A DNA stretch of 64,000 bases from Carettochelys insculpta (taxonomy: Eukaryota; Chordata; Testudines; Carettochelyidae): positions 187,523,298-187,587,297 of the forward strand of contig NC_134138.1 of assembly GCF_033958435.1 (NCBI RefSeq), given 5' to 3'. The notes beneath the pieces were generated by a model. That model made no database searches. It worked only from the letters and a program-made list of their open reading frames with translations, and was not told the DNA's origin. Positions 12,096-22,758 of this stretch are shown piece after piece. A program made the translations under genes and the position numbers. The stretch's first letter is position 1; every line of letters starts with the position of its first letter.

Positions 12096-12222
12096 TCCAT
12101 CAGGTGAAGCAGGTCTTGCTCACAAAAGCTTATGCTCCAAAATATCCACTAATCTATAAGGTGCCACAGGACTTCTCATTGTTTTTGTGGATATAGACTA
12201 ACACGGCTATCCCTCTGATCAT
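12096..12222 (+). mobile_element. Penelope-like 3' tail, diverged subfamily
   Basis: CACAAAAGCTTATGC..., CACTAATCTATAAGGTGCCA and ATAGACTAACACGGCTATCC align, in order and spacing, with the 3' tail of the Penelope-like copies in this window (CACGAAAGCTCACC..., TAGTCTTTAGAGTGCTAC, ATAGACTTGCACGGCTTCC at 38860-38960). It is therefore most simply a second, diverged subfamily of the same element. Only the tail is present. Confidence 0.6.
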
Positions 12223-12587
12223 TCATACCACACAGAAGCACATTTGAACTAGTAAGGCAATATACTGCAATGCAAACATTTTCCTTCGTAAAAATTCTCT
12301 GGTTGTGAAGTGGAAGATGCCTTCACAACAGGTAGGTAATAGAGTAATAAAATAAAATACCAAATAAAACTTTTGCTGGCCACCTCCACCTACAAAGCCA
12401 CTTTTCTCCTTTTCAAAATAGATAAGTAAATAGGTTATTTTACAATGACCACTAGCTATTTTGGATATCAAACTGTGTACATTGCATTTAGGTTAGATGG
12501 ATTAGCTTTTACGCTCCTGGGTGCCCTACAAATACAATAGCTAAGGGTGCATTAATACCATAGTGATGAATACGGTATACAAAGCAA

Positions 12588-13330
12588 AGAAATTATCAAA
12601 ACAAAAAGCAGTCAAGTAGCACTTTAAAGACTAGCAAAATAGTTTATTACGTGAGCTTTTGTGGGACAGACCCACTTCTTCAGACCATAGCCAGACCAGA
12701 ACAGACTCAATATTTAAGGCACAGAGAACCAAAAACAGTAAGCAAGGAGGACAAATCAGAAAAAGCTAATCAAGGGGAGCAAATCAGAGAGTGGAGGGTT
12801 GCGGGGGAAGATCAAGAATTAGATTGAGCCAAGTATGCAGACGAGCTCCTATAGTGACTCAGAAAGTTCCCATCACGATTTAAACCATGTGTTAATGTGC
12901 CGAATTTGAATATAAAAGTCAGCTCGACCGTTTCCCTTTCCAGAACGGTGCGATAATTCCTTTTCAGTAACACACATACCTTTAGGTCATTGACAGAATG
13001 CCCCATTCCATTAAAATGTTGACTAACTGGTTTGTGGATCTGGAGTGTTTTGATGTCTGTTTTGTGCCCATTGACCCTTTGTCTAAGGGAGTTAGAAGTC
13101 TGTCCAATGTACAAAGCATCTGGGCATTGTTGGCACATGATGGCATATATGATGTTAGTAGAGGAGCATGAGAAAGTGCCCGTGATTCTGTGAGTAACCT
13201 GGTTAGGTCCAGTGATAGTATTTCCAGAGCAGATATGTGGACAAAGCTGGCAGCGGGCTTTGTTGCAGGGAAAGGTTCCACAACTGGTATTTAATTCTGT
13301 AAATATCAAATACATGTAGGGTGTCATTTT
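12588..13330 (-). mobile_element. Penelope-like retroelement, 5'-truncated
   Basis: Minus-oriented. The 3' end starts at about 12588 (TTATCAAAACAAAAAGCAGT on plus) and runs through the shared tail and 3' UTR, followed by a coding region on minus ending near 13327. The tail is almost identical to the arms at 38164-38966 and the copy at 48905-49700. The reverse-transcriptase part is absent; only the C-terminal endonuclease is retained. Confidence 0.85.
12812..13327 (-). pseudogene. Penelope-like GIY-YIG endonuclease domain fragment
   Basis: A 171-codon open frame. From the N-terminus it has a Cys-rich segment (CGTFPCNKARCQLCPHICSG, about residues 16-35), then ITGTFSCSSTNIIYAIMCQQ, then the nuclease core CPDALYIGQTSNSLRQRVNG (about 69-88, with the YIG half of the motif clear), HKTDI, and the conserved VSQHFNGMGHSVNDLKV. 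It ends with a family-specific tail. In Penelope-like elements this domain nicks target DNA for priming by the RT. The RT is missing here, so this is a truncated but still open fragment. The ATG at 13327 is simply the first available and may lie outside the element. Confidence 0.9.
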
Positions 13331-14258
13331 ATGCCCTGGGAATGCGAGAACAGATCCTTACCATGCACTTTTGCCCTGAAACCATTTGAAGAACAAATGC
13401 ATCAATTTGCCATGTTGATAAATGTCCATCCTGATGTGCTGGACAATATTTAATCATCGAAGGACCCATTCATTCACTTCTCAGAAAGTTGTCTCTTGTT
13501 GACATTGCTGTCCTCTTTTTTTAGACTTTGGTTGGGCCGTTGCTTCAGTGGGGTGAGTATGGGATCTGTAGAGACCACTCTGCATCCTTTGAAACAGTGG
13601 GAGATTGTTGGCAGAGCTCCACAATGTTGGCAATTGGCAGAGCTCCCTAATGAAACGGAAGGCTGTGTTTGAGACAGTGACAGATACACCACCTGTCTCT
13701 GTGGAAATTTGACAAGAATGTGTTTTGTTGCAGTTCTTCAATATCTGCATTGACTAAGTTTTGAGGAGGTGGCTTTTGGCACTGAGCCGACAACTATTTT
13801 CCTTTGAGATCCTCATTACACTGATATCGTCTAGTTGGCTCATCTGGTAAATTGTTGCTGATATTGGCTCTGGTTGGACAAGAAGCAGGGTGTGTTAGTC
13901 TGGATGCTAATGAAGATAAAATGGAGTTCCTGGCCATTACCATCAAGGAGCCTCCAGCTCTAATATTAACTATAAGGATGAGATATCCGCTTGTGGATTT
14001 TATTCTTGTTCATATGTGTTTTTAACTATTACTTTTGGCAACTTCTATGTAACTGCAGTGGCTCATCCAGTAAGTCAGTCCAGTTAATAAACTGGAGAAG
14101 TATTGAGTTCTTCTATGGATCAGTTATACCAACGCACTTAAGGCTGCAACATTGATGTAAACAAATGCCAAATTAGTTTTTAAGGCTACCTGCACGCCTG
14201 CCAGCTAAATGTTTTCAGCACGCATTCATTGTGTATAGTATCCCTGCTGGATTCTTAC
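13331..14258. other. NPSR1 intron sequence downstream of exon 5
   Basis: No gene recognised. It begins the intron after the donor at 14258. A short stretch near 13600-13650 repeats GGCAGAGCTCC twice but shows no other structure. Confidence 0.5.
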
Positions 14259-14460
14259 CTGATGATGATCAAAGGAATGAAATATACCAGGAAAGCAACC
14301 ACCGTCATATAAGGTATCCAGTAGGAGTCATCCGGCCAGTGGGCCCAGCATTGCACTTCCCCATTGGATAGCTGCCGTTTCCCAAATATAATCAGAGTTG
14401 GAATTGAAAACAGGAATGAGAGACTCCATGCCACAATGATGAGAACTTTCGCCTGCCTTT
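14259..14460 (-). CDS. NPSR1: NPSR1 coding exon 5 (TM4, ECL2, TM5)
   Basis: A 202-bp internal exon of the neuropeptide S receptor, a plasma-membrane GPCR that signals through Gq and Gs when it binds neuropeptide S. The acceptor AG is at 14461-14462 and the donor GTAAGAAT follows 14259. The first two bases complete a Glu codon begun in exon 4 (phase 1). Translation matches human residues ~160-226: ERQAKVLIIVAWSLSFLFS (TM4), FGKRQLSNGEVQCWAHWPDD (ECL2, with the Cys that pairs with the TM3 Cys) and YMTVVAFLVYFIPLIII (TM5). It is open throughout and strongly conserved. The next exon (TM5 end to TM6) was not found between here and position 1. Confidence 0.96.
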
Positions 14461-14789
14461 CTGTTCAACAAATCCAAGCAGATTTTTGTTAGCGTGGGTC
14501 CTGGCAATTCTGCAATGTTTCTTTGGACATATACCTTGGCCTAAAGGGAGGACAGGGGGTGGGGGAGGATTCTAATTTGCAATCTGATGCTGAAAATGAA
14601 AAGAACTTGTCAGCTAATTTTGTGACTAAAATTTTAATTCCTTTGTAATTTGTGACAAAAGTTAGTTGACAAAGAAGTCAAGTGCTATTGTAGCCCACAC
14701 ACCTATGTGTGGTTAAGTGTCCCATGCAGTGGTACCTTGACGGTGTCAAAGAACAAGAATAAGTGTCCTCTACAGCTTAAGCTAAGAGC

Positions 14790-14875
14790 CAGCTAGCTTT
14801 TATCTCAAGTGGCAGAGGTGTCTGCATTAAGCTCCGGAGGTCCCAGGTTCAGGTCTGCCTGTGGGCAGTTACACT
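14790..14875 (+). mobile_element. tRNA-derived SINE fragment
   Basis: CTCAAGTGGCAGAGGTGTCT followed about 25 bases later by GTCCCAGGTTCAGGTCTGCC resembles a tRNA-like A box and B box. There is no complete cloverleaf and the sequence is worn, so I read it as a SINE head, not a tRNA gene. Confidence 0.5.
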
Positions 14876-15503
14876 ATGTCAAGACTCGGGTCACCATTCA
14901 GTAATGAAATATAAGCTTTGAGAGAGGCTCCCCAGACAAAAGTTTCTTCATATAAGGGTGGTATGTGGTTGGGCAGAAGTGCACACTTGTCTGGGCAAAG
15001 CAACAGGATGGCATGTCCAAAACAAGAGAAGCCTTCACCCTACAGCTGACAGAGGAAAGCTGGTATTGCATCTTCAACAGCACTGCAAGGTGCATTATTG
15101 AAGTTAATTTTGAGAGGGTAGGTCCACTGATCAATATAGCTGCACAGATTTCCAACAGTCACGTATCTCACATACTTAGAGTGCCAGAGGATTGCAGGTA
15201 GAAAAATCTATAGAAAAATATCCCATACTGCCTGTGCACTCAGATATTTCCAGACTGTTCTTTTTTTATGCTGAAGTAGAAAATTATGTTAAATTGTGCA
15301 CAGCAGGAGGCTGGACTTAATATCTATACTTCTTGATGGTAAATAACTTTTAAAAAAGCATTACAAAAGTAATCAGAAGAGCTTATTTTTTTCTTCATCC
15401 AATATCAGCTATAACATTTGCTCTTATTTTTAAATATTACATGTGATCAGCACAATAGAAGTCTGATTATCTAAAGAGTTGAGGACATCTGTAACATTTA
15501 GAT

Positions 15504-15700
15504 CAGTGCTTTTCAAACTTTTAGGTTTCATATTCCTTTCCAAATGTAGTCAGCTGTGTACCCCCATCTGGGAGAGGTTCATAATGTACCTATCCTTAGA
15601 CTGCCAAGTCTTACTAAATAAAATGTGTAGTCTGCCATTGTAGAATTTTTTCTTTTGTATCCCCTGCTGGGAGCTTGTGTACCCAAGTTGAAAACAAATG
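15504..15700. mobile_element. Short hAT-type MITE
   Basis: CAGTGCTTTTCAAACTTTTA at the left and AAGTTGAAAACAAATG at the right are imperfect inverted repeats of the CAGTGGTTCTCAAACTT hAT family. The 8-bp flanks (ATTTAGAT and ATTTTAAA) agree at 5 of 8 positions, as expected of an eroded target duplication. Confidence 0.55.
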
Positions 15701-16019
15701 ATTTTAAATAAACAAGGGAGTTGGATTAAATAGTAACCATTACGGTGGGAGAAGGACTATGTAAAGAAATACTAAGGGATAACAGAATTTAATGAATTAA
15801 AAAAATGAGGGGACATTGGGAATCATTTATTGACAGATTTTTCAGTTAACCAAGGAATAGGGTTGAAAGGCCAATTATTTGCAACTCCACTTGGCAAAGT
15901 GCTAGAAAATATTGTAGAAAGAAACCCAAATTGCCAGAAAAATAGGCTAGATAACTTGTACGGTCTTAGTTCAGATTTTTACAGGAACTACATATTTGCA
16001 GTAAAGAACTGAGGTAACA

Positions 16020-16155
16020 AGGCTGTCTAGTGGCTAAAGTATTAGATTAAGGAGCCTCGAATCTGAGGCTCTAATTTTTGGTTCTCCCATAGCTTTTCTT
16101 ACTGATGCTGTGCAGCCTGTACAACAGTTTTTCTCAGTATCTCCACCTGTAAAAT
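16020..16155 (+). mobile_element. Ancient SINE (MIR/CORE-like)
   Basis: A tRNA-like opening (GTCTAGTGGCTAAAGTATTA) followed by TTTTTCTCAGTATCTCCACC and TGTAAAATGAGTATGAT. The last part is the 'CTGTAAAATG' signature shared by MIR/CORE-type SINEs. Related remnants are at 31240-31345 and 41090-41195. Confidence 0.5.
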
Positions 16156-16165
16156 GAGTATGATA

Positions 16166-16557
16166 CAGGTTGAACTTAAATCCAGTACTTTTTAATCATA
16201 TATGTTGCAAGACCAGAGAGTCCTGGGGCTGGTGCCAGACCCGATCAGCATGACAGGGACTGAGGCCAAGGCAATGGTTGTCAGCCTGGCCTGGGCCTGA
16301 GCTGGAACCCCTGCCAGTCCTGCTGCATCATGGAGGAAGCAGAGAGAGAAGGTGGGCAAAGCCCCCACAGAAGTGTGAGGCCGGGGACGAAGGCCCATCC
16401 TGCCAGAAACCCTGACAGCCGTGGGAAGTCTGGAGTTCTCAGGAAGCAGGAGGATGGGGCAACCTGGGGAAGAAAGCCCTGGATGTCCCCTGTTCCAGCA
16501 AATTCTGTTTGGGACCTGTCAGGTCCCAACCACACAGGACCAGGGAGATTCAACCTG
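16166..16557. mobile_element. TA-target MITE, CAGGTTGAAC family
   Basis: A 392-bp element with inverted ends CAGGTTGAACTTAAATCCAG and GGACCAGGGAGATTCAACCTG-type, flanked by TA on both sides (16164-16165 and 16558-16559), as in Tc1/mariner/pogo elements. The internal sequence is GC-rich and has no credible coding function. Other copies are at 23892-24238, 32964-33501 and 61169-62042. Confidence 0.75.
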
Positions 16558-16599
16558 TAATACTTTATCATTGTCCCCATTAAGTTGGGGGGTGTGAAT

Positions 16600-18200
16600 G
16601 CATGTGTTGATTATGGCCAGATTCTGAGGCCTGTAACTATCTTAAGCAGTATCTTACTCAAATAGTCCCTCTGAAGTCAATGGAAACACCCATGCAGGGG
16701 ATATGTCAAATTCTGAAATGCTGTCTCTCTCAAGAGCTTAGAAATTGAGGAATGAAAGGTGATTATCTAAACCAGGTGTTTGTATTCACAATTCCAATGT
16801 GGAATGTTCAATGCACATCACTGATATTTTTCCTTTTAAAAACTTTCTAATTTTTTTTAAAAAAAGTCACATTCTAAGCAATTTGTGGCTCTTGGTTTTT
16901 GTTTTTTTTTCCTTTACTGTTAATGAAAATTTCTATTAAGAGGTTTTGGAATTTTCTCCCTTGTTCCTGCATCCAACACTTTTAGGAGTACACAGCAGGA
17001 CCCAGTCACACAGCCTTTCTCTGAGATCTTGTCTTCACTGGAGCTTGAAGGATCCACCCTGAAGTTAATTCTTAAGGTAGCCACGCTCTAGTGAGAGCAG
17101 TCATGGTATGCAGCTCAGGAGGTGTTTCCCGGTGTTTAAATCAGCAGCACAGAGTAGCTGCATTTACACAGCAATGCTAGCTCCAGTGTCGGCAACACTT
17201 GAACTTCCACCCCGCTAAATAATCTCAAAACCCCACTTAACCTCACCTAGCTCAGCTGGGCATGGGGGGAGCTCCAGGAGTGAGAGAGGCCAGGATCATC
17301 CAGCAGGAGAGGATGCTCACCCAGTGGCTTGGTGTGGTGTGACTGGGGTGGGCAGGCCAGTGCTCCTACTGTTCAGGGGGAGAGTTTCGGCAGAGGGGGA
17401 TTGTAATGGGTAGGGCCTCGGGCAGAAGGGGTGAGGCCCACAGGCTAGCTTCCCTGCAGCGGGTGAAGGGGGTGGCCAACAGGGCTTCAAATTGCTGAGT
17501 AGATGTTCAGGCTGAAGCCTGGGCTCTGGGACCAGTGTCAGGAGCAGAGTCATTTCACTGGCCTCATTTGGTAGCTGCTGCTGGCCCCCTCAGGTTCTGA
17601 TGCTGGCCCCTGGGCCACAGCAGGTCACAATGGCAGAAGACCAGATCCATTGTGCACTGCTAGCTCCATGCTCTGCACACAGCCCAGCACCTGCTTAACC
17701 TCATCACAAAGGCCTGGTGTCAGTGGGTTAGCAGAGGTGCAGTTCTACTCCCTGGTTCTCTGTTACAGTCCTGAGCTGCTTTATCTGCTTCCCTCCAGTG
17801 ATCACCAGCCTGGTAAATGCCCAGCGCTGCCAGCATCTTTGCTGTTTGCTGATCTGTATGACTGCTCCTGATACTCGCTAAAATTCACTGTTGGGCTGGT
17901 ACCACACTGCTGGCTCACTAAAACCTGGCTAGGCTACGCACCTGTGACCATGAAGCAGCCAGTTTTGTGAAGGACATTGCTGGTGTCCATTATACATGCA
18001 AAATTTCTCCAAAGGCATTTGCAGCTTAGCCTGAATAAAATTAAAGGGTTAAATGTTGAGTCCCTGAACTACTGCACCACAAGAGGGGTGGGGAGGGGCT
18101 TCCCTTTTTCTGGAGTCAATTGGCTGCTTTTGGGAGACAGGCAGGACTAGGGAAATTGGCTCATGGGGTTATGAGATGCTTTGAGCGAATTCTCAAGACC
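16600..18200. other. NPSR1 intron 4, no gene
   Basis: No exon or protein signature. The 17020-17200 part (TCTTGTCTTCACTGGAGCTT ... CTAGCTCCAGTGTCGG) may be a worn TIR element, but the ends are too diverged to assert. Confidence 0.4.
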
Positions 18201-18209
18201 TAAGTCTGG

Positions 18210-18400
18210 GAGGCTGCATCTACATTGCAGAGCAATAGGGCTTGAATGCTGAATGTAGGCTGCACTCTGGCTAGCCCCCTACCCTTGTGTGCCACTTGGT
18301 CCAAGCCCGAGTGTGAGAAATGTGTGCGTAGACAGAGGGGCTTGTGCCCAAGCCTGAGTCTGAATGTGGGTTTAAATGGCAGCAGAGACACTCTCAGAGG
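18210..18400. mobile_element. Probable degenerate Harbinger-type MITE
   Basis: Starts with GAGGCTGCATCTACATTGCA, close to the GGCTGCGTCTACAC ends of the larger Harbinger elements here, and contains GTGCGTAGACAGAG. The right boundary is unclear. Confidence 0.35.
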
Positions 18401-18754
18401 CCATAGTAAGGCAGGATGCAAAATTCAGACCTCAACAGTCATAAGCAAGCCCGGTTTTTTACACTTGTTGCCACTTTTCAGTATGACAAATTGATCTGTG
18501 ACTCTTGGCCTCAAGTGTGTTCTATAAACCGCAGAGAGAACATGATTGAGCCCTGTCAGACACGCTACATAGGGCGAAGATATAACCCTCTCTCCCTCAA
18601 AAGAAAGGAAAAGGCAGCTACAGCATAGGATTGCTTCATTAATGTAAACAGTTTACTGTAAAATGAGCCATATATTGTGGCTGATTATGCCCTCAAAGTG
18701 CTCTACAAAGAGTAACTTACTAATTCCTCATGGTTATATCCTTAAGCTTAGAAA

Positions 18755-19075
18755 GTGTAACACAGTCAACCTGCAGAGCTGCTTGTCAGAGGAGGCTATG
18801 AAGGCTAGGACTATAATATTTATAAAAGAGCTAGATAAATTTATGAAGGTTAGGTTCATTAATGGCTATTAGCCATGATGGGTAAGGAATGGCGTCCCTA
18901 GTCTCTGTTTGTCAGAGGCTGGAGATGGACCGATCGCTTGATTGTTATCTATTCAGTCCCCCCCTTCTGGGGCACCTGGCATTGGCTGCTGTCAGCAGAC
19001 AGGATACTGGGCTGGATGGACTTTTGGTCCAACCCAGTACGTCCATTCTTATGTATGTTCTTAATAACTACTGCT
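18755..19075 (+). mobile_element. CR1 3' tail (AAGAACAT subfamily)
   Basis: A plus-oriented fragment. It contains the C-terminal coding remnant (FIKELDKFMKVRFINGY, matching [17 protein letters not shown] of the CR1 at 33783) and the 3' UTR with CTGGGCTGGATGGACTTTTG. It ends TTCTTATGTATGTTCTTAAT, the same subfamily of tail as the 33783-36343 copy. Confidence 0.85.
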
Positions 19076-19079
19076 CTTT

Positions 19080-20150
19080 CAATGTCACACGTGAAGTTAG
19101 TGCACCAGTGAGGTTCACCTGCTCCGTGGTTGAGCACTCAAATAGATGATCAAAATTTCACAAATATTATGAGCACCCAATCACTCTCTTGAATTCACCA
19201 GGAAGGGCTGGCAGTACAGCAGTTCTGGAAATCTGCCTAACAGAATTTACTATTACTTCCACACACCTCAATTCTGAAAATGTTGCCTAAACATGGCAAA
19301 TTTTAGGATAAATTTCAGATTCGTATTTGAAGGCTTTGGAACTTATCCATGTGCCTGAATTATACAACTGTCTGATCTCATGGAAATATTTTCATCAGAC
19401 CAGAAAGGACTGTTAGTTCATGGACTTTGACTTCCTGCATAAGACAAGCCATAGAACTTCACTATTGCACCTGTGGTGAGTACAATAATTTCTTTCGGTT
19501 AAAGTATATTTTATAGGAAGCAACCACTGCTGTAACTCTTGTCACCTCATCCCCCTTCCTACTTCTTTTCCCCCAATACATAATTAATATTGCAAATTCT
19601 TTGGGTATGGAAACATCCTTCTGTATTGCCCAGCAGCCAGCCTGATTTTGAATGTCGTAAAAATGACAGCTGCCTTCTGAATTTCCCTTAACATGGAACG
19701 GAGCTACAAGCTGAGATATTTAAAATGCAACCTCTACCTCCAATAATTACACATAATGAGAAAATAGCCTGGAGGAATTCACGTTGTATTTAATACTATA
19801 CGTTTTTCCTTCAGTTTTACCTAATTGTACCGGGAGAAGTTCATTCAAACACTACATATTATACTAAATGGTGCAGATTAATTCCCCGTTATGATTCCTG
19901 CAGTAAATAGAGTTTTTGTCTGTTTGTGCAATAATTCATTTCTCAAAATTCAGGGAGATAATGGAAAACCTTTTACACTTTTAAAAATAGTTTTAAAGCC
20001 ATATTAATTTGTAGTCTTGGTAATATTATAGTTGTGAAGGAACTTAGTACACTAATGATGATGCCACTGCTTTCATTGAGAAGTTCTTTAGCAACATAAA
20101 GATGCTAACAACAAGAGCTAGAGCAGTAGCAAGGTGTAAATTTTCTCTTA
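19080..20150. other. NPSR1 intron 4, no gene
   Basis: AT-rich sequence with no recognisable feature. Confidence 0.5.
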
Positions 20151-20151
20151 C

Positions 20152-20245
20152 CTCCTTGAAGGAACTTCATTGGATAAACGATGGCGTGGTATCGGTCTAT
20201 GCTGAGGGAAACCAGAACATAAGTCGAAGCATACAGAAGCACAAC
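20152..20245 (-). CDS. NPSR1: NPSR1 coding exon 4 (TM3 and DRY motif)
   Basis: A 94-bp exon. The acceptor is TTTTGCCTCAG|GTTGTG (AG at 20247-20246) and the donor GTAAGAGA begins at 20151. It starts in phase 0 and ends in phase 1, which fits both neighbours. It encodes 31 residues: VVLLYASTYVLVSLSIDRYH continuing AIVYPMKFLQG. This is the second half of TM3, the DRY G-protein switch and intracellular loop 2, and it is essentially identical to mammalian NPSR1 residues 129-159. The intron to exon 3 is only 539 bp; the intron to exon 5 is about 5.7 kb. Confidence 0.97.
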
Positions 20246-20334
20246 CTGAGGCAAAACAGAGGGAAAGAAGACACAGTTAGTTACAAGCGTTATTTGTAGA
20301 GAGTGACTTAAATGATATTGGGTAGAATTCAGCA

Positions 20335-20575
20335 GGGAACTTAGGTTGGCCATTGTGGTGTCTAACTTTTAGGTATCTTGTGTGAAATGGACAGCCTGGA
20401 GTTGGATGCCCAGCCTCCCTTATGTAGTGCATGGGAAGAGTCAGGTGCCTAAAAGAAGTTTCACAAAAGCCATTGCACTGAGTGCAGAGATACCTAAGCT
20501 GTCGATAGGAAATGCTGAGAAAGAGGGACGTGGCTTAAGCCCCATTGATCAAAGGGCATTAGGTTTTTACCTGCT
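20335..20575. repeat. Unnamed interspersed repeat in NPSR1 intron 3
   Basis: Text such as AGTCAGGTGCCTAAAAGAAG and TTCACAAAAGCCATTGCACT has the look of a dispersed sauropsid repeat, and similar AGGTGCCT/GGCACCTA text recurs at 21185-21335 and 51445. The family and ends were not identified. Confidence 0.3.
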
Positions 20576-20784
20576 TACAATTTTCTGACTTTTTTCCATT
20601 CTCATATCTGCCATTAAACTTTCATGCCATAGTATTTAAATGCTGGTTTTGTTAATTTCTTTGATTGAGGGCTCTTATTTAACCATTCAATAAGCACTTG
20701 CTGTACATGGGATACAAGACAATGAGCTCTTATCTTAGTTTGGGTGCGCAGCACTAGGTATTAGATATTGAATAGTTTCTGTAC

Positions 20785-20888
20785 CTGCAGGTAGCGCACA
20801 ACTCTGCACACAAGGTCAGGGGCCATGAAATCTCCTGTGAAGCGCCAGATTATATCAGTCAGTATATTTATGCATCCTGTAAAACAAT
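20785..20888 (-). CDS. NPSR1: NPSR1 coding exon 3 (TM2, ECL1, start of TM3)
   Basis: A 104-bp exon. The acceptor is TTTCTTTGCAG (AG at 20890-20889) and the donor GTACAGAA starts at 20784. It enters in phase 1 (G + AT = Asp) and leaves in phase 0. It encodes (D)CFTGCINILTDIIWRFTG then DFMAPDLVCRVVRYLQ, matching human residues 94-128. It includes TM2, the WRFTGDF loop and the TM3 Cys of the GPCR disulphide. The residue at the position of human 107 is Ile (ATC), the site of the human Asn107Ile polymorphism. Differences from human (S95C, L99C) are conservative in a TM helix. Confidence 0.97.
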
Positions 20889-22104
20889 CTGCAAAGAAAC
20901 AGACAGATGAATGGCAAACAATATATGGCAGAAGTTAGTTTAGTTACTTCCTGTCCCATCACTTATTGTGTACTGCCCCCTTTAATCTCCAATTCATTTG
21001 TCTAGTGAAACAAAGCAGCCATTTTGTGAACAGTTCAATGTGGCTTGTTAGTCTGGAAATACACCACATGGAAACTTTCCCTTCATTCTTTTATCTTGTT
21101 CTCGTACGCTAAAGTAAAATCCATTCACTCTACAACAGTACTTGGAACAGAAATTTTTTTTCTTTTCCCCCCAAGGCATCACTGAGATCCACAAAACTCC
21201 CATTCAGCTGTCACCTAACCCCAAGGCACCTATCTTTTATTGGTGCTTAAGTTTTTGCACTAAAAATTCCTTTGGTGTGTGTTTCTGCCTCTGGGGACAT
21301 GCCTGCAACCTCACTGTAGGCACCCAAGCCCCAGCATGATTCCTAACATGGCAGAAGATATGTGTTTTAATTCCCTGAGTTATGTGTGAGACCCTCATCT
21401 GGTAGCAATGTTCAGAGTGTGCCCACGAGATTAAGCCCCCCATTGAATTCACACAATACAGATTCTACCTGTAGCTAAAACTCTGGCCCAATTAATATTT
21501 AATTATTCAGGTATTTAATGTGGAACACTGTCAACGGGAGAGACTAAAGGAGAGACACATCAAAATATCCAGTAACTTTATGGATAAGACACGAATGAGA
21601 GAGGATGTGAATGAGGCTCTACCAGTCTTCACCCCACCCCCAAGAAAAGAGTGAATTTGAACCACGGGTTTCTTATATCCTGGGTGTAACCAGCCCACTA
21701 GCCCAGAGGTTATAAGATGAGCACCTCCTGCGCTATTTTATTTCATGTCACATTGATAACTTATGCAGCTGAATGCCTGTCTGCTCTCAGCTCATGGTAG
21801 GGCTCCAGACTGTGGATCACTTGCAGAGGTAGGTGTCTATTTCCAAGAAAGGCAGAGTTTAGAGAACCCCCCTCCACACACACACTCATCAGCATCTCTC
21901 ACTCTAATTTAAGAGGCTCCCTGCCCAGCACGCTGGCTGCCAGTCATCATACAGGAGCCCAGTGCCAAACTCAGGATTCGTGGATTGCAGTGTTGTTCCT
22001 GTATTTCCCCCCTTAGGCATAGTGATGTTCACCATTGCACACTCAGATCCTTTCATGAACCCCATCCAAACCAATTTGCTATATGCATACATAGAAACCT
22101 ATTA
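20889..22104. other. Start of ~40-kb NPSR1 intron 2
   Basis: Intron sequence immediately upstream of exon 3. Apart from possible repeat text at 21185-21335 nothing is recognised. The intron runs to 60775. Confidence 0.6.
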
Positions 22105-22462
22105 CAGTCATACCCCGAGATACACCCATTCGGGTTACAAGAATTCGACTTTACAAGGAGTTTCGTTTAATACCCCTACTTCAGCTTATGAGGCATTTCT
22201 TTGCATTTACGAGGACTGATTTGGATTTTGCGCGCCTCAGTGGGATGCGGCCACCCTGCAGCAGGAGAAAGGCCATGGCTCCAGGCAACGGCTGCCCGCA
22301 GCTGCTGCCCACCCAGCGCATCTCTCTGCTGTGCCCAGCAGCAGTTTCCTGGAGCCCCCGGCTGACCACAGCAGGCGCCCACCTCTGGAGCAGGGAGAGG
22401 AGGGGACAGTGCCCATCTGCGGAGCCGCCAACCCGGGCACCTTGGGCCACCCCCACCTTTAC

Positions 22463-22758
22463 CTTGACACTGCTGTGGCTGGTCTGGGTCTCTGCCTTGG
22501 TGCTGCAGCAGCAGCATGCCCTGGCCTGGCCGGCAGACGCGGGCTCCCTGCGCTCCTGGTGGTGCAGGCAGGGGCCAGGTGGAGGCTGGCAGCTCTGGTA
22601 GGTGAGCACCGAGGGGATGGAGTCGGCCACGTCGGTCTCAATGAAGAGGCCATGCAGGGGGCATTGGCAGTGGCGCGGTGCAGGGAGATAGATTTGTCCG
22701 AGTCCCAGCAGAAGATCACGCCGCTCTGCGAGATGTGGATGCTGGGCACACAACCCAT
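22463..22758 (-). pseudogene. PDE8B: PDE8B-like first coding exon, captured fragment
   Basis: On minus, ATG at 22758 opens MGCVPSIHISQSGVIFCWDS, very close to the N-terminus of the cAMP phosphodiesterase PDE8B as I know it (MGCAPSIHVSQSGVIYC), including the MGC lipidation site. One net frameshift near 22660 separates this from PLHGLFIETDVADSIPS (human PLPGLFVQTDAADAIP), which continues to CCCCSTKAETQTSHSSVK (human HCCSSAEAETQTCYTSVK). Directly after SVK comes GTAAAGG, a plausible donor where I expect PDE8B exon 1 to end. The catalytic and PAS domains are absent. The frameshift and the transposon setting argue for a captured pseudo-exon, not the real gene. PDE8A is less similar. Confidence 0.75.

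Noticed and set aside
1..14258. Downstream NPSR1 exons (TM6/TM7)
   Set aside because: Searched by eye on minus for the conserved TM6-TM7 segments and found none; they are presumably beyond position 1.
14790..14875. Possible tRNA gene
   Set aside because: Only box-like segments; no complete cloverleaf, no terminator at the expected place. Read as a SINE. The same applies to 50811-50973, which continues into a CR1-type tail.
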